From an uncultured Mediterraneibacter sp. (GTDB lineage Bacteria; Bacillota; Clostridia; Lachnospirales; Lachnospiraceae): a DNA stretch of 64,000 nucleotides. The stretch lies in NCBI GenBank assembly GCA_934309345.1, contig CAKRDD010000018.1, positions 1 through 64,000 of the forward strand, given 5' to 3'. A program made the translations under genes and the position numbers. This document shows positions 23,352 to 33,649 of this stretch, in pieces; the stretch's first letter is position 1, and the number at the start of each line of letters is the position of its first letter. A model generated the notes under the pieces. It ran no database searches. It had not been told where the DNA came from and was given only the letters and a program-made list of their open reading frames with translations.

Positions 23352-23379
23352 AAAAAAGAGCTTTTTCAAGCTCTTTTTT
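23352..23379. terminator. bidirectional terminator between csp and glyA
   Basis: AAAAAAGAGCTT-TTTC-AAGCTCTTTTTT: perfect 12-bp stem with A/T runs on both sides, between the convergent csp and glyA genes. It can terminate either strand. Confidence 0.9.
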
Positions 23380-23394
23380 GTTGCGCAAATCTTA

Positions 23395-24630
23395 TTAACA
23401 AAGTGGATATTTTGCAGTCAGCTCAGCAACCATTGCTTTTGCTTTTTCTACATTCTCTTCGCTCTCGATTACCATTGCGATAATCTCTGCGATCTTATCC
23501 ATATCATCTTCTTTCATTCCACGTGTTGTAACAGCAGGTGTTCCAAGTCTTACACCGCTTGTTACGAACGGTGAACGAGGATCGTTCGGGATTGTATTCT
23601 TATTTGCTGTTACATGAGCATCATCCAGACGCTTCTCCAGTTCTTTTCCACTTGTCTCTGTTCCTGACAGATCTACAAGCATCAGATGGTTATCTGTATC
23701 TCCGGAAACAATCTTCACTCCGCGTGCTTTCAAACCATTGCAAAGTGCTTTCGCATTCTTAACAACCTGTTCCATGTATGTCTTATACTCCGGCTCAAGT
23801 GCTTCCTTGAAGCAGACTGCTTTTCCGGCAATCACATGCATCAGCGGTCCTCCCTGGATTCCCGGGAATACAGCTTTGTTGAAATTGAACTTTTTGTTCA
23901 TCTCTTCGCTGCACATGATCATTCCGCCTCTTGGTCCACGGAGTGTCTTATGTGTTGTTGTTGTTGTCACATGAGCATACGGAATCGGGCTTGGATGAAG
24001 TCCTGTAGCAACAAGTCCTGCAATGTGTGCGATATCTACCATCAGGTATGCTCCCACCTCATCTGCAATCTCACGGAAACGTTTGAAATCAATCGTTCTT
24101 GCATAAGCACTTGCACCGGCAACGATCAGTTTCGGTTTATGCTCTTTCGCAATACGAAGCACTTCATCATAATCGATCACACCGTCTGCATTCACACCAT
24201 AATGTGCTACATCAAAATATTTACCGGACATATTAACCGGTGAACCGTGTGTAAGATGTCCGCCGTGATCCAGGTTCATTCCCATGATCTTATCTCCCGG
24301 CTCAAGCATGGCAAACATAACTGCCATATTCGCCTGTGCTCCTGAATGTGGCTGCACATTGACATACTCACATCCAAACAGTTTCTTTGCTCTTTCTCTT
24401 GCAAGGTCTTCTACTACATCTACACACTGACATCCGCCATAATATCTCTTTCCCGGATATCCTTCTGCGTATTTATTCGTCAATGGGCTTCCCATAGCTG
24501 CCATGACTGCTTTACTCACCCAGTTCTCAGAGGCGATCAACTCGATATGGGAGTTCTGTCTCTCCATCTCTGCTTTTATCGCATCTGCTATCTCTGGGTC
24601 TGTGTTCATAATCTCATCGAAATCGTACAT
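23395..24630 (-). CDS. glyA: serine hydroxymethyltransferase
   Basis: 411 residues. PLP enzyme that interconverts serine and glycine while charging tetrahydrofolate with one-carbon units, feeding the purine route that includes purL. Family motifs are present: IELIASENWVSKAV, EGYPGKRYYGG, VNVQPHSGAQAN, DIAHIAGLVATG and the PLP-lysine segment VTTTTTHKTLRGPRGG. The start at 24630 follows GGAGGAAG; an earlier in-frame ATG (24645) overlaps that site. Own promoter; tail to tail with csp. Confidence 0.97.
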   Translation of the reverse strand: MYDFDEIMNTDPEIADAIKAEMERQNSHIELIASENWVSKAVMAAMGSPLTNKYAEGYPGKRYYGGCQCVDVVEDLARERAKKLFGCEYVNVQPHSGAQANMAVMFAMLEPGDKIMGMNLDHGGHLTHGSPVNMSGKYFDVAHYGVNADGVIDYDEVLRIAKEHKPKLIVAGASAYARTIDFKRFREIADEVGAYLMVDIAHIAGLVATGLHPSPIPYAHVTTTTTHKTLRGPRGGMIMCSEEMNKKFNFNKAVFPGIQGGPLMHVIAGKAVCFKEALEPEYKTYMEQVVKNAKALCNGLKARGVKIVSGDTDNHLMLVDLSGTETSGKELEKRLDDAHVTANKNTIPNDPRSPFVTSGVRLGTPAVTTRGMKEDDMDKIAEIIAMVIESEENVEKAKAMVAELTAKYPLC

Positions 24631-24676
24631 TATCTCTTCCTCCATTAAAACGTTACCACGTCAAAGCGTTGTAGTC

Positions 24677-24705
24677 ATTATAGCACAGCACTTTACATCC
24701 GTCTA
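24677..24705 (-). promoter_or_regulatory. glyA promoter
   Basis: On the minus strand TAGACG (24705-24700), 17 nt, TATAAT (24682-24677). The same TAGACG hexamer and spacing recur at galK. Confidence 0.6.
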
Positions 24706-24714
24706 GCGCATTTC

Positions 24715-27700
24715 CTACGAAAAATCAAACAATGAAAGCTGGTTACTCTGTGGAAGATTCCCAAATAATCCCAACTCTGCCATCAGATCGATCACTGTTT
24801 TACTGACTTTTGTTCTCTGACGGAAATCATCCAGCGACAGATACGGTCCGTCTTTCGACGCCTCTTCCACGGCCTCGGCAGCCTTATCTCCCATTCCTTC
24901 AATGCTGGCAAGAGACGGCATCAGTTTCCCGTCAATGATCTGGAACATCTTAGCCTTCGCCCGATAAATATCGATCGGCATAAACTCCAGACCTCGCGCA
25001 TACATTTCCTGGACGATCTTCATATCTTTCATAACATCCTGTTCTTTTTTCGTCAAACTGTCACTTCGCTTTTTATAGTCCTTCATGTAATAATTCAGTT
25101 TATCCTTACCCTGGCACATGATTGCATAAGAGAATGCATCTGCACGGATTCCAAAGTAAGCCCCGTAATAAGCCAGCGGATAATTGATCTTACAGTAAGC
25201 GATACGATAAGCCATCATAACATACGCAGCTGCATGCGCCTTCGGGAACATGTAGCTGATCTTCTTACAGGACCAGATATACCAGTCCGGTACATCCTGC
25301 GCTTTCATCGCCTCTTCCCACTCCGGTTTCAATCCTTTTCCTTTACGCACACTCTCCATGATCGTAAAGGCAAGTGCACTTTCCACTCCCTTGTTGATCA
25401 GATAGATCATGATATCATCACGGGTACAGATTGCCGTGGAAATGGTTGCTTTTCCGGATTTTACAAGTTCCTGTGCATTTCCAAGCCATACATTCGTTCC
25501 ATGGGACAGACCGGAAATTCGAATCAGATCGGACAATGTCTGTGGCTTTGTATCCTGTACCATCTGGATAACGAAATCCGTACCAAACTCCGGGATTCCA
25601 AGACATCCAAGCTTACAGCCGTCAATATCTTCCGGTTTGATTCCGAGAATTTCTGTGCCATGGAATAGTTCGATTACTTTCTTGTCATCCAGCGGAATCT
25701 CCGTTGCAACAAACGGATGCTCCTCATTGTATTCATTTTCCATTGCATCGGAAGTGATATAATCTTCCAATGTACGGATCATCGTAGGATCATCATGTCC
25801 TAGGATATCAAGTTTCAAAAGGTTGTGGTCAATGGAATGGTAATCAAAATGTGTTGTTGTAATTCCACATTCCATATCGTTGGCCGGATGCTGTACCGGT
25901 GTAAACTCATTGATGCTGTGTCCGTGCGGAAGTACTACAATTCCACCCGGATGCTGTCCGGTACTTCGCCGGATTCCGGTACATCCTTCCGTGATTCGCT
26001 CAATCTCACAGCCACGCTTTCTCTGACCGCGCTCCTCATAATAATTTTTCACAAATCCATACGCCGTCTTATCGGCCAGCGTACCGATCGTTCCTGCTTT
26101 AAATGTATGACCCTCGCCAAAGAGAACCTCTGTATATTTATGTGCCTTCGCCTGGTAGTCTCCGGAGAAGTTCAGGTCGATATCAGGCTCCTTGTCTCCT
26201 TTAAATCCAAGGAATGTTTCAAACGGAATATCAAATCCGGCCTTGACCAGTTTTTCTCCGCACACAGGACAATTTCTATCCGGCATATCGTAACCACAGC
26301 CTCCGGCAAATGCCCGGACCTCTTCAGACTCGAAATCACTGTAATGACATTTTTTACAGTAATAGTGAGGGCTTAGAGGATTAACCTCCGTAATTCCTGA
26401 CATCGTTGCAACAAAAGATGAACCTACTGATCCACGGGAACCAACAAGGTACCCATCCGCATTGGACTTCCATACCAGTTTCTGTGCAATGATATACATA
26501 ACGGCATATCCGTTGGAAATAATGGAGTTCAGCTCTTTCTCAAGTCTGGAAGAAACCTGTACCGGAAGATCTTCTCCATACATTTCATGTGCTTTACGAT
26601 AACAGATGTCTCGAAGCTCCTGATCGGAATCTGCGATGACCGGTGGACACTTATTCGGGTTAACCGGTGAGATCTTCTCAACCATACGTGCAATTTTCTG
26701 CGGATTTTCTATCACAACTTCTCTCGCCTTCGCAGAACCAAGATATGCGAATTCTTCCAACATTTCATCCGTTGTACGAAGGAACAGAGGTGCCTGATTA
26801 TCTGCATCTTTAAATCCTTTTCCTGCCATGATGATCCGACGATATACTTCATCTTCCGGATCAAGGAAATGAACGTCACAGGTTGCTACAACCGGCTTAC
26901 CGAATTTCTCTCCAAGTTCAACAATCTCCCTGTTTACGTTACGCAGATCTTCCTCTGTATTGATATTCGGCGTTTTCTCATCTTCGAGCATAAACATATC
27001 ATTTCCAATTGGCTGGATCTCATAATAATCATAGAAATCTGCCAGTCTCGCAATCTGCTGTGCAGACTGTTTTTCAAGAACCGCACGGTATAATTCTCCT
27101 GCCTCACAGGCACTTCCGATAATGATTCCTTCTCTGTGTTCATTGATCAGACTTTTCGGAATTCTCGGTCTTCTTGCATAATATGTCATATGAGATGCCG
27201 TGATCAGCTGATACAGGTTATATCTTCCGATATCATTCTGTGCGATCAAAATAATGTGATGTGTCGGCATCTTACGGATTGCATTAACATTACGATCCCC
27301 GAACTTATTCATTTCTTTTAAGTTCATGATGTGCTGATCTTTGAGCATTTCAACAAATTTCACAAAAATTTCTGCTGTTGCCCCTGCATCATCAACCGCA
27401 CGATGATGATTTTCTAATGAAATTCCAAGTGCTTTTGCAACCAGGTTCAATTTGTATTTTGAAAGGGTCGGAAGCAGCACACGGGCAAGAGCCACTGTAT
27501 CAACAGATGTGAATTCCCGGTCCAGGCCAAGCACACGACAATTCTGTTCGATAAACCCTACATCAAATCCTGCATTATGCGCAACCAATGCGCCCTCACC
27601 AATAAATTCGAGAAACTGTGGCAGCACGACCTCGATTGTCGGAGCATCCAGCACCATCTCATCTGTAATACTTGTCAGGTTTGTAATTTCAAAAGGAATC

Positions 27701-29271
27701 GGGCGTTCCGGATTCACAAAGGTACTGAACTTATCTACAATCTGACCATTCTCTACCTTTACAGCTCCAATCTCAATGATCCTGTCACGGATAGAACTGA
27801 ATCCTGTTGTCTCGATATCAAAAACAATATAGGTATCATCCAATGTCTGATCTTTTGCATTAACTGCAATTTCTGTCAGATCATCAACCACATATCCTTC
27901 CACTCCATAAAGGACTTTAAACGGATCATCTTTATCCAGTGTCTCAATATAGTGATTTGCAACCGGGAATGCCTGCGCCACACCATGATCGGTAATTGCA
28001 ATCGCCGGATGTCCCCAGTCATGTGCTCTGCGGACGATATCTGTCACTTCGGATACGCCATCCATATCACTCATCTTCGTATGGCAATGAAGTTCTACAC
28101 GCTTTGTCGGATTCAGATCCTGTCTTGAAACCGTAAAGTCTCCAATCTTCTTGATTCCGGTAATCGAACCGATTGTCAGTTCACCGTCGAATTTATCAAT
28201 TGTCGTCACACCTTTGATCTTAACGAAAGCACCTTTCTTCAAATCTCCGAGAATCTCCGGTAACTGATCATTTCTGGCAAACATCTTGATCGTGATCGTA
28301 TCCGTAAAATCAGTCACAGCAAAGATAATAATTGTCTTCTCATTTCTGATCTCCCGTGTATCAAAGTTGATGATCTTTCCATGAATCGTGATCTCACCCA
28401 TCTCAGATACAACCTGTTCCAATTTGATCGGCTCATCTTCAAAATTCTTTCCGTAGATCAGGTTCGGATCGTCTCCGATCTTCACCGGACGCACATAATC
28501 TTTCTTGCGGAATTCCTTCTTTTGGAACTCTTTCTTTCCGCCCGAAGCTGCTGTATTTCCTGAAGATTTTCCAGCAGTCTCTGCTTTCTTTTCTCCCGAA
28601 GAAAGTTTTCCGGATTCGGATGACTTCTTCTTTGCCTCCACAGCAGACTTTCGCTCCTCATATTCGCCTCTCTGTTTCGCGCGCCGTTCAAAGATTGCAT
28701 TAATCTCCTGCTGGATCCTTTGCTCATCATATTCTCTGCTTCCCTGACCCTCGTTTTCTTTATATGTGACCCTGATATCAACATTCATATGAAAACGATT
28801 CCTGAATACATCGTCCAGCAGATTCAGGATCTCTTCTTTTCTTCCTTCAGAAACAATCGTATCAAGAAGCTCCAGACGGACGACATTTCCCTCTTCATAG
28901 TTCACTTCTGCCTGTGAAAACATATTCGCGGCAAGGACACTGATTTCTTTTAGTTCAAGAATCAGACTATCCTTGTACTCTTCCATCACTGCTTCCGGTG
29001 TATAAAGCTCTGACAGCTCATACTCTTCCAAAATCTGAAGTTTTACAGAAGATGTTCCAAAAAGCTGCTCTTTGATCCGCTGCTCCATCTGCCGTATCTT
29101 CTTCTTCGGGATCAGATGATGGCTCTTTAAATGTACATGCAGAAAATCACGACCGGAATTAGTCGTGATTTTCTTAACCTCCACATCAGCAAAGAGGACT
29201 TTAAATTCCTCTTCCACCTTCAATGTGGGAAATACATGAAAAAATGTTTTTTCATTCTTTATTTGTTCCAA
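24715..29271 (-). CDS. polC: DNA polymerase III PolC (Gram-positive replicase)
   Basis: 1518 residues. N-terminal domain and OB fold (IHGKIINFDTREIRNEK, about 295-380), PHP domain from RVELHCHTKMSDMDG (about 391), DEDD proofreading exonuclease inserted in it (YIVFDIETTGFSS, about 481-493), zinc knuckle CKKCHY...CPVCGEKL, then the C-family polymerase core with GSRGSVGSSFVATM and PDIDLNFSGD. A Lys/Ser-rich linker spans about 215-255. Main leading-strand replicase of low-GC Gram-positives. It uses a TTG start at 29271 behind AGGAG, overlapping the end of ispG by 13 bp, so the two are coupled. Confidence 0.97.
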   Translation of the reverse strand: MEQIKNEKTFFHVFPTLKVEEEFKVLFADVEVKKITTNSGRDFLHVHLKSHHLIPKKKIRQMEQRIKEQLFGTSSVKLQILEEYELSELYTPEAVMEEYKDSLILELKEISVLAANMFSQAEVNYEEGNVVRLELLDTIVSEGRKEEILNLLDDVFRNRFHMNVDIRVTYKENEGQGSREYDEQRIQQEINAIFERRAKQRGEYEERKSAVEAKKKSSESGKLSSGEKKAETAGKSSGNTAASGGKKEFQKKEFRKKDYVRPVKIGDDPNLIYGKNFEDEPIKLEQVVSEMGEITIHGKIINFDTREIRNEKTIIIFAVTDFTDTITIKMFARNDQLPEILGDLKKGAFVKIKGVTTIDKFDGELTIGSITGIKKIGDFTVSRQDLNPTKRVELHCHTKMSDMDGVSEVTDIVRRAHDWGHPAIAITDHGVAQAFPVANHYIETLDKDDPFKVLYGVEGYVVDDLTEIAVNAKDQTLDDTYIVFDIETTGFSSIRDRIIEIGAVKVENGQIVDKFSTFVNPERPIPFEITNLTSITDEMVLDAPTIEVVLPQFLEFIGEGALVAHNAGFDVGFIEQNCRVLGLDREFTSVDTVALARVLLPTLSKYKLNLVAKALGISLENHHRAVDDAGATAEIFVKFVEMLKDQHIMNLKEMNKFGDRNVNAIRKMPTHHIILIAQNDIGRYNLYQLITASHMTYYARRPRIPKSLINEHREGIIIGSACEAGELYRAVLEKQSAQQIARLADFYDYYEIQPIGNDMFMLEDEKTPNINTEEDLRNVNREIVELGEKFGKPVVATCDVHFLDPEDEVYRRIIMAGKGFKDADNQAPLFLRTTDEMLEEFAYLGSAKAREVVIENPQKIARMVEKISPVNPNKCPPVIADSDQELRDICYRKAHEMYGEDLPVQVSSRLEKELNSIISNGYAVMYIIAQKLVWKSNADGYLVGSRGSVGSSFVATMSGITEVNPLSPHYYCKKCHYSDFESEEVRAFAGGCGYDMPDRNCPVCGEKLVKAGFDIPFETFLGFKGDKEPDIDLNFSGDYQAKAHKYTEVLFGEGHTFKAGTIGTLADKTAYGFVKNYYEERGQRKRGCEIERITEGCTGIRRSTGQHPGGIVVLPHGHSINEFTPVQHPANDMECGITTTHFDYHSIDHNLLKLDILGHDDPTMIRTLEDYITSDAMENEYNEEHPFVATEIPLDDKKVIELFHGTEILGIKPEDIDGCKLGCLGIPEFGTDFVIQMVQDTKPQTLSDLIRISGLSHGTNVWLGNAQELVKSGKATISTAICTRDDIMIYLINKGVESALAFTIMESVRKGKGLKPEWEEAMKAQDVPDWYIWSCKKISYMFPKAHAAAYVMMAYRIAYCKINYPLAYYGAYFGIRADAFSYAIMCQGKDKLNYYMKDYKKRSDSLTKKEQDVMKDMKIVQEMYARGLEFMPIDIYRAKAKMFQIIDGKLMPSLASIEGMGDKAAEAVEEASKDGPYLSLDDFRQRTKVSKTVIDLMAELGLFGNLPQSNQLSLFDFS

Positions 29272-30317
29272 TTCAATAACTCCTGTCTTAAAGTCTCAAG
29301 AAGTTCTTCTTCCTTTACCTTCCTGATGATCTCACCTTTCTTGATCAAAAGTCCTTCACCGATACCACCTGCAATTCCGATATCTGCTTCTTTCGCCTCT
29401 CCAGGCCCGTTCACAACACATCCCATAACAGCAACTTTAATATCATCGAGCGGAATGTCTGCTACCATCTCTTCTACCTGGTTTGCAAGGCTGATCAGAT
29501 CGATTCTTGTTCTTCCGCAAGTCGGACAGGATACAACTTCAATACCGCCCTTGCGAAGTCCAAGTGTCTTAAGAATCAGTTTTGCTGTACGGATCTCTTC
29601 TACCGGATCTCCCGTCAGGGAAACACGGATCGTATTACCGATTCCCTCATGAAGAATGATTCCAAGTCCTACAGAAGATTTCACATTTCCTGAATATACA
29701 GTTCCTGACTCTGTGATTCCGACATGAAGCGGATATGGGCATTCCTTAGCGATCAGCTCATGCGCTTTCACACACATCAGAACATCAGAAGATTTAATGC
29801 TGACGACAAGATTGTCATAGCCCATAGACTCGATCAGATGAACTTTATCCAGCGCACTTTCCACGATTCCCTCAGCTGTCACACCGCCATATTTTTCAAG
29901 CAGATGTTTCTCAAGAGAACCACTGTTTACGCCGACACGGATTGGAACATGATACTCTTTTGCTTTGTCTACGACTGCCTGTACACGTTCTTTTGCACCA
30001 ATATTTCCCGGATTGATACGGATCTTATCAGCTCCGTTCTCAATTGCTGCGATTGCCATCTTATAATCAAAATGGATGTCTGCAACAAGCGGAATATGAA
30101 TCTGTTTTTTAATCTCTCTGATCGCTTTTGCCGCCTCCATTGTCGGAACTGTACAGCGGATGATCTCACATCCTGCTTTTTCCAGACGTAGTATCTGCTC
30201 CACTGTGGCTTCTACATCTTCTGTCCTTGTATTTGTCATAGACTGGATTGCAATCGGGTGATCTCCTCCGATCACAACATTCCCAATTCTTACTTCTTTC
30301 GTCTGATTTCTGTACAT
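29259..30317 (-). CDS. ispG: (E)-4-hydroxy-3-methylbut-2-enyl-diphosphate synthase
   Basis: 352 residues. [4Fe-4S] enzyme of the non-mevalonate isoprenoid pathway converting MEcPP to HMBPP. It has the TIM barrel opening VIGGDHPIAIQSMTNT, LVADIHFDYKMA, IRINPGNIG, and the cluster ligands in SCPTCGRT and GCVVNGPGEAKEADIG. The start at 30317 is fixed by AGGGGGT seven bases upstream; the 22-residue extension from 30383 has no site. In an operon running from the lipocalin-like membrane gene to polC. Confidence 0.95.
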   Translation of the reverse strand: MYRNQTKEVRIGNVVIGGDHPIAIQSMTNTRTEDVEATVEQILRLEKAGCEIIRCTVPTMEAAKAIREIKKQIHIPLVADIHFDYKMAIAAIENGADKIRINPGNIGAKERVQAVVDKAKEYHVPIRVGVNSGSLEKHLLEKYGGVTAEGIVESALDKVHLIESMGYDNLVVSIKSSDVLMCVKAHELIAKECPYPLHVGITESGTVYSGNVKSSVGLGIILHEGIGNTIRVSLTGDPVEEIRTAKLILKTLGLRKGGIEVVSCPTCGRTRIDLISLANQVEEMVADIPLDDIKVAVMGCVVNGPGEAKEADIGIAGGIGEGLLIKKGEIIRKVKEEELLETLRQELLNWNK

Positions 30318-30386
30318 AATCTGTACCCCCTGTTTCCACTGCCCTGCAAGTTCTTTCCGTGTCGTCTGCTGAGGCAGAATCACCTT

Positions 30387-30842
30387 TTACTTTCCACTTT
30401 TTTCAAATGTCTTCTGACTTCCATATTCTGAATCAGTCAGTGTCAGTACATTCTGTTCTACACTGTATTCGTAGGTTCCTTCCATCACATCCGCTATATC
30501 TCTGAGATCCTGCTCAGAATATTCGTTTGTTTTTTCAGCTTGTGCTGCAAGTTTCTCTTCATTTACATGAATCGCGAAACGCTTATGTTCCATATCGATT
30601 GTATAATCAACCGGAACGCTGATTGTACTTTCATCCAATGTCTGTACGATATTCATCGCTCCGTTATTCTTAATCGTCAGCTTCATTCCATCATCTGTAT
30701 TCTCCCAGTTTCCTGTCAGAGGATTGGAAGTAAAGAGCTTCACTCCGAAAAAGATAACGATCAGAATGATCAGGACAGAAGTTACTGTCATAACCGTTCT
30801 CCAGGCTATATTTCTCTTTTCTTCATTATCTTTCAGTAACAT
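30387..30842 (-). CDS. membrane-anchored lipocalin-like (DUF5640-type) protein
   Basis: 151 residues. A short cytoplasmic N-terminus, one membrane helix (about 17-37), then an extracytoplasmic beta-rich domain starting GNWENTDDGMKLTIKNNG, with later strands ending in VLTLTDSEYGSQKTF. This resembles small lipocalin-like domains common in Clostridia whose ligand is unknown. ATG 30842 follows AGGAAG; a GTG at 30851 overlaps that site. Sits between the exporter and ispG, same direction. Confidence 0.6.
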   Translation of the reverse strand: MLLKDNEEKRNIAWRTVMTVTSVLIILIVIFFGVKLFTSNPLTGNWENTDDGMKLTIKNNGAMNIVQTLDESTISVPVDYTIDMEHKRFAIHVNEEKLAAQAEKTNEYSEQDLRDIADVMEGTYEYSVEQNVLTLTDSEYGSQKTFEKSGK

Positions 30843-30869
30843 AAGAATCACTTCCTTTGCATATTTATC

Positions 30870-31379
30870 TTATCCAAAAATCCCGCCAATAATTCCATAG
30901 GAAATGACTGACATAATAAATGCAGCGAGGCAGACACCAACAACAACTGCCGGAAAAGCTTTTCTAAAGCGGATTCCAAGTAGTGCAGCGATCAGTGATC
31001 CTGTCCACGCTCCTGTTCCCGGAAGAGGAATTCCAACAAAAAGTACAAGACCCCAGAACTCATATTTCTCTATCTTGTCACTTTTACTCATTGCCTTCTT
31101 CTCCAGCTTCTCCACCATTGGCTTCAAACGCTTCGTTCCTTTCATCCAGTCAAAGATCTTTGTGATCAGTAAAAGGATGAATGGAATCGGAACCAGATTT
31201 CCGATTACACAGATCGGTACCGCTTTTGCAAGTTCCACGTTCAGAAACGCCGGTCCTGCTGCCAGAAGTCCTCCACGCAGTTCCAGAATCGGAACCATAG
31301 AGATCAGGAAAAGAATAAATTCCTTACCGACCTTTCCGCCCAGTGTCACCATAAACCAGTTGATCAAAGCTTCACTCAT
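30870..31379 (-). CDS. small multidrug export protein family (COG2426)
   Basis: 169 residues, an all-membrane protein with about four or five hydrophobic segments. Matches the small multi-drug export family (PF06695): MVPILELRGGLLAAG near 29-43, a basic cytoplasmic loop (WMKGTKRLKPMVEKLEKKA), and VGIPLPGTGAWTGSLIAALLG with the conserved PLPGTGAWTG motif. Substrate not known. ATG 31379 follows AAAGGAGA, 4 nt after the end of hisC. Confidence 0.8.
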   Translation of the reverse strand: MSEALINWFMVTLGGKVGKEFILFLISMVPILELRGGLLAAGPAFLNVELAKAVPICVIGNLVPIPFILLLITKIFDWMKGTKRLKPMVEKLEKKAMSKSDKIEKYEFWGLVLFVGIPLPGTGAWTGSLIAALLGIRFRKAFPAVVVGVCLAAFIMSVISYGIIGGIFG

Positions 31380-31383
31380 TCAG

Positions 31384-32451
31384 TTATTTCTCCTTTATAT
31401 ATGTTTTCAAAAATCCAAAGAGCATCTCCATCTCTTCTCTTGTACCGATTGTAATTCTCAGATACTGATCGATTCGTGGTGCATTCCAGTGTCTGACAAA
31501 GATATTATTCTCTTTCAAAGCCTGGAAAAGTTCATTCGCATCAATCTTAGGATGTCTTGCAAAAATAAAGTTTGCCTTTGCATCCGGGAAAACAAAGCCA
31601 AGTTTCCTGAGCTCTTCTTTTGCCCATTCTCTTGTCTCAACTATTTTACGAACCCCTTCTTCAAAATATGCCTTATCCTTAACTGCTTCCACACCACAGG
31701 CAAGAGCTGTCTGATTCATCGTGTAAGAGTTAAAAGAATACTTCACATCATTCAGGCAGCGGATCAGATCCGGATTCGAAATTGCATATCCGATTCGCAT
31801 ACCAGCCATACTTCTTGCTTTTGAGAAAGTCTGTGTCACAATAAGATTATCATATTTATCAATCAGTTCAATCGCAGATTTTCCTGCAAAATCAACATAT
31901 GCTTCATCTACGATCACGATAGAATTCCTGTTCTGCTTTAAGATATCTTCCACGAACTCAAGATCTTCGTAAATTGCTGTCGGTGCATTTGGATTAGGGA
32001 AAATAATTCCACCGTTTTCAGCATAATAGTCTTCTTTCACAATTTTAAAATTGTCGTCAAGCTTTGGACAATGATATGGTATCCGATACAATTCTGCCCA
32101 GACTTTATAAAACGAATATGTAATATCCGGGAAGAGAATTGGGAGATCTGAATTAAAAAATGTGAGGAAACACATAGAAATCACATCATCAGATCCAACT
32201 CCTACAAAAACCTGGTCTTTCCCTACACCATAATAATCTGCAAGACTTCCAACGAGTTCATCTGCAGTCGGATCCGGGTACAGACGGAAACGGTCTGTGT
32301 CCATCTCTTTCAGAACACGTTCCACTCCCGGTGCCGGTGGATATGGATTCTCATTTGTATTCAGTTTCACAACCTTATGCTGAGGCTGTTCCCCCGGAAC
32401 ATATGGTTCTACGCTTCGTATATTTCTTAAAAGTTCTTCTCTTACAGCCAT
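31384..32451 (-). CDS. hisC: histidinol-phosphate aminotransferase
   Basis: 355 residues. PLP-dependent fold type I enzyme of histidine synthesis. Motifs: LNTNENPYPPAPGV, FVGVGSDDVI, PNPNAPTAIY, IVIVDEAYVDFAG and the PLP-lysine segment TFSKARSMAGMRIGYA, followed by the C-terminal RITIGTREE arginine motif. The start at 32451 follows AGAGGTAG; an 18-residue upstream extension is not supported. No other his genes are adjacent, so it may also serve other aromatic substrates. Begins 10 nt after the second aminotransferase. Confidence 0.88.
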   Translation of the reverse strand: MAVREELLRNIRSVEPYVPGEQPQHKVVKLNTNENPYPPAPGVERVLKEMDTDRFRLYPDPTADELVGSLADYYGVGKDQVFVGVGSDDVISMCFLTFFNSDLPILFPDITYSFYKVWAELYRIPYHCPKLDDNFKIVKEDYYAENGGIIFPNPNAPTAIYEDLEFVEDILKQNRNSIVIVDEAYVDFAGKSAIELIDKYDNLIVTQTFSKARSMAGMRIGYAISNPDLIRCLNDVKYSFNSYTMNQTALACGVEAVKDKAYFEEGVRKIVETREWAKEELRKLGFVFPDAKANFIFARHPKIDANELFQALKENNIFVRHWNAPRIDQYLRITIGTREEMEMLFGFLKTYIKEK

Positions 32452-32461
32452 GGTACTACCT

Positions 32462-33649
32462 CTATCTATACTCTTTCGCAAGCTCCGCAAATTTTGGAAG
32501 TGCATTTACAATTGTTTCATATGCTACACAGTACGCCATTCTGACATATCCCGGACATCCGAAAGAACTTCCCGGAACAATCAGGATATTGTATTTCTTC
32601 GCGGTATTACAAAATTCCTTTTCATCTGCAACCGGTGATTTCACAAAGAGATAAAATGCTCCTTCCGGTTTGATGCACTCGAATCCAAGTTCTTTCAATC
32701 CATTATAAAGCGTCTCTCTGTTTCTGTCATAATATGAAATATCTGTCTTCTCATTCAGACATGCCTTCACCACTTTCTGCTGCAATGTCGGTGCATTGAC
32801 AAATCCAAGGATCCTTGTCGCAACATTTGCCGCTGCATTCAGTTTCTCGCTGTCTGCAACTTCATCCGGAATCACAAGATAACCGATACGTTCTCCCGGA
32901 AGAGAAAGTGATTTACTGAAAGAATATCCTACAACTGTATTTGCGTAATACTTTGTAAGATAAGGAACTTCCACTCCGTCATAAGCAAGTTCTCTATACG
33001 GTTCATCTGAGATCAGATAAATCTCTGTTCCAAATTCTTTCTGTTTCTTCTCAAGAATCGCTGCCAGCTTCTGGATCGTCTCTTCGGAATAAACAACACC
33101 TGTTGGATTATTCGGCGTATTAACGATGACTGCCTTTGTCTTTGGCGACAGCTTTTCCTCAAACTCATCAAGCTTTGGCTGGAATGTCTCTGTATCCGGA
33201 GATATCTCCACAATTACACCGTCATAATTATCCGTGTAGCTTCTGTATTCTCCAAAATAAGGAGCAAACACAACAACTTCATCACCTGGATTCAGCAGTG
33301 ATTTCAGAATTACATTGAGACCTCCTGCTGCTCCGACGGTCATCGTAATATTGCGGGAAGCAAAGTTTGTTCCAAAGCGCTCATTTAAGGAATCAGCAAC
33401 TGCCTGTCTCACATCTTCATAACCTGCATTGCTGTTCGTATAGCCATGAAGTACGATCGGATCTTCTTCGGAAAGGATCTCGATCATTGCCTTCTTTACC
33501 GCTTCCGGTGCCGGAACATTCGGATTTCCAAGGCTGAAGTCAAATACATTCTCTGCCCCGTATTTTGCTGCAAGACGGTTGCCCTCTTCAAACATCGCAC
33601 GGATTGCAGAACTGTTCGCTACCATGTTTTCCATTTTCTTTGAAATCAT
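32462..33649 (-). CDS. class I/II pyridoxal-phosphate aminotransferase
   Basis: 395 residues, aspartate-aminotransferase-like. FDFSLGNPNVPAPEAV, GAAGGLNVILKSLLNPGDEV, NTPNNPTGVVYSEE, LISDEPYRELAYDG and the PLP-lysine site YSFSKSLSLPGERIGY are all present. The exact amino donor cannot be read from sequence; aspartate, alanine or aromatic acids are possible. ATG 33649 follows AGGAGG. Overlaps the end of the DUF2156 gene by 4 bp and precedes hisC by 10 nt. Confidence 0.88.
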   Translation of the reverse strand: MISKKMENMVANSSAIRAMFEEGNRLAAKYGAENVFDFSLGNPNVPAPEAVKKAMIEILSEEDPIVLHGYTNSNAGYEDVRQAVADSLNERFGTNFASRNITMTVGAAGGLNVILKSLLNPGDEVVVFAPYFGEYRSYTDNYDGVIVEISPDTETFQPKLDEFEEKLSPKTKAVIVNTPNNPTGVVYSEETIQKLAAILEKKQKEFGTEIYLISDEPYRELAYDGVEVPYLTKYYANTVVGYSFSKSLSLPGERIGYLVIPDEVADSEKLNAAANVATRILGFVNAPTLQQKVVKACLNEKTDISYYDRNRETLYNGLKELGFECIKPEGAFYLFVKSPVADEKEFCNTAKKYNILIVPGSSFGCPGYVRMAYCVAYETIVNALPKFAELAKEYR